A model generated the notes under the pieces. The model made no database searches and had not been told where the DNA came from. It saw nothing but the letters and a program-made list of their open reading frames with translations. A program made the position numbers and the translations under genes. A stretch of 64,000 nucleotides of DNA. It comes from Chrysomallon squamiferum (lineage: Eukaryota > Mollusca > Gastropoda > Neomphalida > Peltospiridae). Positions 57,220 to 64,000 of this stretch are shown here, piece by piece (the stretch's first letter is position 1; the number at the start of each line of letters is the position of its first letter). The DNA lies in the NCBI GenBank assembly GCA_012295275.1, contig CM022673.1, forward strand, positions 8,472,811 through 8,536,810, in the 5' to 3' direction.

Positions 57220-58925
57220 CTTTTAGATGTGCTAATTTTTATACTTATTTATCATATTTTATATAATAATTTTGTTTTAATTTGATAAATCATTTTTAAG
57301 ACCAGGGAAAAAAAGATTTTTCTAAAATTGTTAATCTTAAAATAATCGTTCCTTCATTTTATGTGATGGTTATTAATTTTAAAAAATATGCAAGGTCAAG
57401 AAATATGTTCTTTTCACTTTTTTTAAAATAGATATATTTAACATTTGTGATTGTGCATTCTGGGTTTTACATTTTATATCCATGATTCATAAGTTATTTA
57501 TATCTACTCACATTTTGATCTCATAACTTTAGTAGTTTTTAATTCATTATAGAAATAAAATTTATATCGGTGTTTACTGTAATTATGATCCAGTTTAAGA
57601 ACCTTATTACTATTCATCTTTTTTAAAACTCTACTTGCGACTTAAAGATTGACCTTCCTGATAATTTACAAACCATTCCAGAATTAGTTATATCATTGTA
57701 GAGTTCATACATACATATATTGATCGATAAGCACATGTAAACTGGATATATTATTCCCCAATTCTGATGTTAGCCATAACCTACTTAAAATCTATCACTG
57801 AAATCATGTTTTGTAGAAAAAACAATTTGAATATTTACATTCTAATTAATCTTTGATTTTATTAAATGTTCCTAGCAGTGTTACTGATAAAAAATTATAA
57901 TAATTTCAGATTAGAAAATGTGGAATTAGCAGTTATTTTGAACCATAATGAAGCAATACTGTCAAGTTTTGTTTACTTAAATATTAGGAGTTAACGTTTA
58001 TGAGTTGCATAGTTTCCATATTTCAAAATAATTTTGTGTTTCTGATCTGCTATTTTAAATAAGTGTTGTAGAAACAGATTTGAACTTTGTTACAACATTA
58101 TTACATTTACATTTTGTTATTTCAGTTTAATTGTAACTGTTACATAGGGCAGATAAGTTACATATAGAAAAAAACATAAAATTTTATTTTTATATGTTTT
58201 ATTAGACTATTTCAGAATTTGATTAAGAAGATTTAATCATGGGTAAAAGAATACCAATATGATTATTTCTTTTCAAATTAAAATTTATTTTTCTTATTTG
58301 TATTAGTTTTTAATTATGTTTTACAAAACTGCAGGTTGTGATGCAAAAACACTGAAATTATACAACTTAAATATTAATTATTTGCAGACCCAAACTTTGT
58401 GTTTAAAGAAAATTTCTGTGCTGCAATTTGAATATCCACAAAACAGTACTTTTGGTACCAATTGTGGACTATCCTTTTAATTTTTTATTAATTTTTTTTC
58501 ACTGTGTTATAAAATACATGGTTGTTTTAAGATAATGTGATAATTAGAGAAAATGATTAATAAATTTAATTCTGTAGCCATTTATTTTTATAGGTCAGGT
58601 GCTTTATTGTTTTTTAGAATTAGATTCCTGTTTTACTTCACAGTTTATCATAAAATGGGAAATTTTTCTGAATTTTTAGTGAATGTAAAAATCATAAAAA
58701 TTTTGATTTAGTGACACCACTGAAGGGTAAAGTGTGTTAAATGAAACTATTGTGTTTATATCACAAAAATCATGTCGAAATTTGAATTAGTAATTCACAT
58801 ATTGTTACCTTTGTTACCTGCTGTTAGACACTGTCACATCTTGTGAGTAATTCCATTGTTACTGTTTGCATGTCAAGATAATGTTTGCTTCTTGAAATTA
58901 TTAATAAAAATATGTAAAATAAAAT
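54641..58925 (+). other. Probable long TMEM198 3' UTR
   Basis: There is no open frame of interest and few microsatellites (AAT at 55384-55413, TA at 57183-57216, and T-runs). The sequence is uniformly AT-rich up to a good polyadenylation site at 58903-58923. A 3' UTR of about 4.3 kb would be long but not exceptional for this gene type. Earlier cleavage cannot be excluded. Confidence 0.4.
58903..58923 (+). terminator. Candidate TMEM198 poly(A) signals
   Basis: AATAAA at 58903-58908 and 58918-58923, followed by a T/GT-rich stretch (TTTGTTTCATTTGTTGTG). Confidence 0.4.
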
Positions 58926-59589
58926 GTCATTTTATTTTGTTTCATTTGTTGTGCTTTGACTCTCTCCTCTCTCCATGAAAACATAACTACTCGATAATCA
59001 CAAAATATCTTGTAATAAAAAAAAAAAAATAAAAAAAAAATTAATTAATTAAATAAACAACATTTTAAAATAATGATTTAGGAAGAAAATTTTAAAGATC
59101 TGTATTTTGCAGAGTAAACAAATTTGAAATGGAAATTAATAAATGAGTCAAATGTTTTCAAGGAAATAATCATAAAATACTTAGCTACTGTTTCCTTTAC
59201 CTATTTCAAAATTAAAATGCTGTTTGGAAAAATAAAAATATGTAATGGAGATGAAACATTTTGAATCTGAATATTTTAAAATTAAATTAAATGGTTACAT
59301 AAGAAAAGGCATTCTTTATGGATTAAATATAAACAATAATAAATTAAAATAATTAAAATGAATAAATTAAAAATGAATAAATAAAAATTTCAATTAATTT
59401 ATAAAATACAAATGAAAAATCAACATTCAAAAGTTTTTAAGGGTTCAGATATTGTGTCAGTATTGTATACACTTTTGTATTTATGCTTTATTTATTTACA
59501 AAAAGCATCTGCACATTTATAATTAGAGACTAATTGTTTACATTAAGCATATATTAATCGAAATATAAACCTGTACACTAAGCAAACTT

Positions 59590-59793
59590 TACTGAATTAA
59601 TTTGTCAAGGTAAGCCATATATGTAACCAAGTTACTGAAACAAGCATTTACAATAACAAACAATGTAATTTTATAATAATCATAATATAACCATGTAATT
59701 TTATAAAAATACATTTTTCATTAACATGATTTTATGACCAAAAAAGAAAATAATAATAAATAAATTAATAACAATAATAATAATAATAATAAT

Positions 59794-59827
<34 letters not shown>

Positions 59828-60261
59828 TAATTTGCAAAAACATTATTATTTTTATAAGTTAATTAAATAATAATAATATGATTAATAATATATTTTTTAA
59901 AATAATTTAACATCAGTTATAAAATTATTGCCTTACATATTTTTGACTTTATGTATAATATATTTTATCAAAATAGCATTTTTCTAGAAATATACAAATT
60001 AAAGAATGTCACGTCACAGAGTTATTTCCCTTTATTATCTTTGTTTTATGCAGTTTAGTTGTCATAGCCGGGAAATAAATATTTTTCATATCTTTGTCTG
60101 CTATTATCAATAATATAATTTATTTATTCTTCTTCAATATTTTAGTGCTTATTCATAAATTATTTTTATATATATAAATGTAGTGAAAATAGCAAAACGA
60201 TCGTTATTTGTGTTTTAATAATAAATAAAAATAAATAAATAAATAAATCATCATCATCACC

Positions 60262-60314
<53 letters not shown>

Positions 60315-60860
60315 CGTTATAAATATGAAAATAATTTTGAAACGATCGATATTATCATTAACTATCTAAAAAAGTATTTATCTTAAAACAGTTGCAAATT
60401 ATGTTATCCACCTAAATTGTTACATCTGAAAATATATTTTAAAAACATAGACTAAATATTTGTCAGCATTCTTTTGTATTTAGCGCATAAATAAATAAAT
60501 AAATAAATAAACTCAGGGAAGATGTTGGCTATAATAAAAGTGTTTCCATTTTTTTCTAGAAATAAAATTTAAAAGTTTTTAGGATTTCAAATGTCACTAG
60601 TATTATTTAACATTTATTGCATATATGTATTAACTTAAATTTTATATTTTTTTTTTTAATTTTATTTTATTTCATTTCATTTTTATTTCACTTTACATTT
60701 CTTTATTTCATTTTATTTCATTTTCTTTCATTTTTTCATTTTATTTTATTTATGAATTTATTTGAGATGAACTTTATGTATTATTAAATAGAGTTATTTC
60801 CCTTAGACCATAAACTTATGAAGTATGTCGGCGTTAATTGTACAAGTGTAAAATTGTTCT
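59590..60860. repeat. Left copy of a diverged direct duplication
   Basis: It shares ordered blocks with 61530-62870: AATTTGTCAAGGTAAG, GAAACAAGCAT.TACAATAACA, GTCACGTCACAGA and GAGTTATTTCCCTTAGACC. The copies are offset by roughly 1.95-2.1 kb and have different microsatellite insertions (AAT at 59768-59826, ATT at 60262-60314 in this copy). Confidence 0.75.
60019..60032 (+). repeat. GAGTTRTYTCCC motif, representative copy
   Basis: GAGTTATTTCCCTT. Related copies on the + strand lie at 19170, 35138, 60792, 62399 and 62775. Three of them (35138, 60019, 62399) continue as TTATWRTC, so the shared unit is longer than the core. Confidence 0.6.
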
Positions 60861-61529
60861 GAATTATATTTGTAACTTAATGGGACTGTTTTCAAAATGT
60901 TTAAATGCCATCTGCAGCTGTTTTACTAAATTTTTCAAGGTTTGTTATTTTCCTTTTTCTGTAGATATGAAAGTGATATAAAACTGTTAATCTTTTCATC
61001 TTCTAACGAGAATTACTTTTCATTAGTACTTGTAATATTTCTATGCACACAAATAGTGAGATTTTGAGAGAATAATCTCAGTATTCTTTCAGTAAATTTA
61101 ATTTAAGTGTACACAAATTTTTAGAAGATGAAAATATTTCTTAGGATCAGCAATTTAAATTCAGATTTTTCCGCTGCAGATATCAGCTTTGAGTTTTACT
61201 TTTTAAAGAATTTATTCTGCACATACTTTTTGTCAGAAATAGCTTATTTTTTTTTTTTTTTAAATCATTTATTTAAAGCAGAATTAAGTCGAAGCATGAC
61301 ATTCTCTACAGTAAAATATCTGGGTGTATAAAGCACAGTATAAAAAACAGGACTGACAAATTACAGTTTTTGCAATTTTAGCGGATATTTGTTCATCTGG
61401 TTCTGAACTGTAGCTATCATTTAATTTGGTCATACACTATATCATGATAGGTATAAAACTGTATAAAATATCGTTGCATTTTATAAGAATCTATACAGTA
61501 ATGTGTGTTCTTGGTAACGTTCCTGTATT

Positions 61530-62443
61530 AAAGAATTTGTCAAGGTAAGTCGTATATGTTACGTAATCAAGTTCCTGAAACAAGCATATACAATAACAAA
61601 CAATGTATTCTAAAAAAAAAAAAAAAAAAAAATTTATTAACCTGATTTTATGGACCAAAAATATATAAACATATAAACATATAAATAAATAAATATACAA
61701 TAATAACATAACAAATAATTTTTTATAACATAATTTCACTGAATAAATAAATAAATAAATAAATAATAATAATAATTTGAAAATTAAAAGTATCACAGAC
61801 TGTATGGTCATGCCAACCTATCAGTTACATTTAAAGGAAATGTTGGCAAAATTAAGCAAGTCAATTTCTCGTTAATAAACATTTTCTCCGCTTCCTAAGT
61901 AGACATATATATATATATATATATATAGACCACGCTAGATGTATAAATCCCCCATATATTCTATGACAATAGAATCACACATACGGACACACGGGTATAG
62001 GAGAAACTGGAGACTTTTTTATTAACATTTGAAAACGGTTATAAAATCATTGCCTAACATATTTTTGCCTTTGCATATAATTTATTTTATATGAATATCA
62101 TTTTTTGGTAGAAACATACAAATCGGAGCAATTTTAATTAAAAGATGTCACGTCACAGACTATATATTTTAAAATTGTCACATATGGAGCTTTCGTTTTC
62201 TGGCGCATGTATGTAAAACTTTCTTGCTCAGAAATAAACGCGCTTTTTTTCTCATGAAAAGCTGCCGACATGAGTAGGCTAATTATAATAATCAAGTGTA
62301 ATTCTTTTCTGCTTTCGCTAGAAAATATTTGAAATATAATTATTTGACTTTTCAGTATAAGAGTTCGTATCAGTGACGTACTTTAATATTTTTCTTTAGA
62401 GTTGTTTCCCTTTATAATCTTCAAAATTTTATACTGTTGTCAG

Positions 62444-62495
<52 letters not shown>

Positions 62496-62870
62496 TTAAT
62501 AATTATTAAATAAATAAATAAATAAATTGGAAATAGCTGGAGATCTACATTTTCCATGTAACTGTTACATCAGATATTATTTTTTTAAACGTAGAGCGAA
62601 TATTTGTTAGCATTATTATGTTTTTATGGCGTTAGCAAACTTTTATGAGGAAAACAAAAGAAAGAAGTAAATAAATAAGTTTTGTTTATTACTATGATTA
62701 TTGTTTGTTGTCTTTATTTTTTATTATATTATTTTTTTTTTTTTTACTCTCTTCTTACTGTCTTATTCCAAATAGAGTTATTTCCCTTAGACCGTGAATT
62801 TATCAAGTAGGCAGGGGAAATGGCATTAATCGACATTTCTGTATATAACATAACAAAAAGAAATTGGTTG
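61530..62870. repeat. Right copy of the diverged direct duplication
   Basis: Blocks lie in the same order as in 59590-60860 with many substitutions, plus TA runs at 61905-61926 and 62445-62491. No frame is shared by the two copies, so it is noncoding. It may be two members of one interspersed family or an old tandem duplication. Confidence 0.75.
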
Positions 62871-63708
62871 TACAGAATTTTTTTTCACGCTAAAAAATAC
62901 TTCATCTGTATTTAGTTTATTAATGTTCGTTTCAATACTTTTATTTCTAAATAACGTGTTTCCGTTGATGTTTTTCTACCAAAAAACTTGAATTGCAGAA
63001 TAAATAAATAAGTTTCCCCATTTTTATAATTCTAAAATATACATGCATAAAATGTAATCGCTATTTTGTTACCGAAAAGGAACCAGCCAATTTTCATGGC
63101 GCTGATTGAAATGTTTATGAACCGAAGCTAATTTGTTTACGGAAATATTTTTGAATATTTATACTACTGTTTTGAAACTAAATGAATTAAAGAGTGGTTA
63201 AAACAAGCCGTTGTGTTTTCCCCTGTTTATAAAATAGTGTATATATTATACACATCGTGTGAATATCCCTGTTTTGTCTACATTTTGCCAGGAAAACCAA
63301 TTTAAAAATAAATAAATAAGATGTTATACACATATATAAAACAAATTTACATGAAAAAGCGTGTTCAGACTAAACTGGCAATCAAAATTTATTAATGAAT
63401 CATGTCAAAATTATATACACGGGATAAAAAAATATTTAGTTTTTTGATGTAAAAACACACACACACACAAAAGGGTGCATAAATGCAACCACCTTGTGAA
63501 GGTTAAATCCCCATCTCAGTATCTAATACTGGAACTCGAAGTCTACACAAACGATACCTTGCTGCTAAAAGCCACCGCCAGAATGATAACAGAGTTATCG
63601 TCCTTCATCTCTGCATTAAATTGTTATAAGCCAACAATATATGGATTTATGTATTGCTTCATTATACTGTACATTATAGATTTCTACAATTAAGGTTTCT
63701 TTCTTTCC

Positions 63709-63711
63709 TTT

Positions 63712-63757
<46 letters not shown>

Positions 63758-63801
63758 CTTTTTTTTTTTTTGTTTTTTTTTTTTTTTTTTTTTGTTTTTT
63801 T
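63709..63801. repeat. Long T-rich run
   Basis: About 90 bp of almost pure T with a few C and G. Lys-rich minus-strand frames come from it. Confidence 0.95.
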
Positions 63802-63855
63802 TCGAAATGAAGTAATGGATATCATGTGACTTCCACTGCTGCCATTTCTTTGTAG

Positions 63856-63941
63856 AATATTGGTAATAAAAATGAAAAAGCTACGCCGAGATCCTTAGCC
63901 AAGGGAGATGCGCCCAAGACTGGTAGCAGTTCCTCCAAAGG
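63856..63941 (+). CDS. Possible internal exon of an unrecognised gene, running off the window
   Basis: A pyrimidine-rich acceptor (TTTCTTTGTAG) is followed by 86 bp open in one frame only and a donor GTAAAA at 63942. The frame encodes a basic, Ser-rich segment (ATPRSLAKGDAPKTGSSSSK). Base composition is clearly more GC than the flanks. I do not recognise the family; it looks like a disordered linker. The rest of the gene should lie to the right. Confidence 0.4.
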
Positions 63942-64000
63942 GTAAAATTTATCATTCGGTGTTCAAAATAATTATGTTCTTGTCCTTAGCTCACGTGTAG

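Noticed and set aside
63475-63693. 72-codon + strand frame near the right edge
   Set aside because: It begins with GTG and has no clear splice borders; the composition is somewhat GC-richer, but the support is too weak.

Overview
The window reads as nuclear DNA of an invertebrate animal, most likely a mollusc. It is strongly AT-rich. Its genes are split by many GT-AG introns with T-rich acceptors, and intergenic DNA and introns are full of microsatellites (ATT/AAT, AGT, GA, CA/GT, GATA, AAAT, AAAAC). The mollusc call is an inference from overall character and gene content; no diagnostic marker was seen. There are no operons, ribosome binding sites, CRISPR arrays, tRNA or rRNA genes.

Layout. 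(1) About 2.65-6.9 kb, + strand: a secreted GH18 chitinase-like gene, eight exons visible, first coding exon not found. (2) 8.5-12.3 kb and 15.2-18.8 kb, both - strand: two tandem aquaglyceroporin paralogues, six coding exons each, with the same intron positions and phases. (3) 21.0-26.8 kb, + strand: a complete ten-exon proteasome activator subunit 3 gene (PSME3, PA28/REG gamma), 253 codons plus stop. (4) 30.3-34.4 kb, - strand: a VOPP1-like single-pass membrane protein with a CC...CC core, a WYFW-type juxtamembrane motif and a C-terminal PPPPY motif; one small internal exon is unlocated. (5) 34.4-52.0 kb: a long stretch without a convincing coding exon, holding microsatellites, short tandem duplications, a possible 5' UTR exon and a possible LTR retrotransposon remnant. 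(6) 52.1-54.6 kb, + strand: a complete TMEM198 (DUF4203) coding region in four exons, probably followed by a 3' UTR of about 4.3 kb. (7) 59-63 kb: AT-rich DNA with an old, diverged duplication of about 1.3 kb. (8) The right edge holds one possible exon of an unrecognised + strand gene.

The genes do not form a pathway: extracellular chitin or chitin-like glycan handling, water/glycerol transport, nuclear proteasome activation, endolysosomal WW-domain partner, and a membrane scaffold. Long GA, AGT and ATT tracts crowd the first 19 kb, around the chitinase and aquaporin genes; the PSME3-TMEM198 part is quieter. I found no clearly new molecular system. The points most worth following up are the exon-5 similarity between the aquaporin paralogues, the altered substrate motif of the chitinase, the foldback repeat at 2.3-2.5 kb, a recurrent GAGTTRTYTCCC motif, and the diverged duplications at 42.6-43.1 kb and 59.6-62.9 kb.
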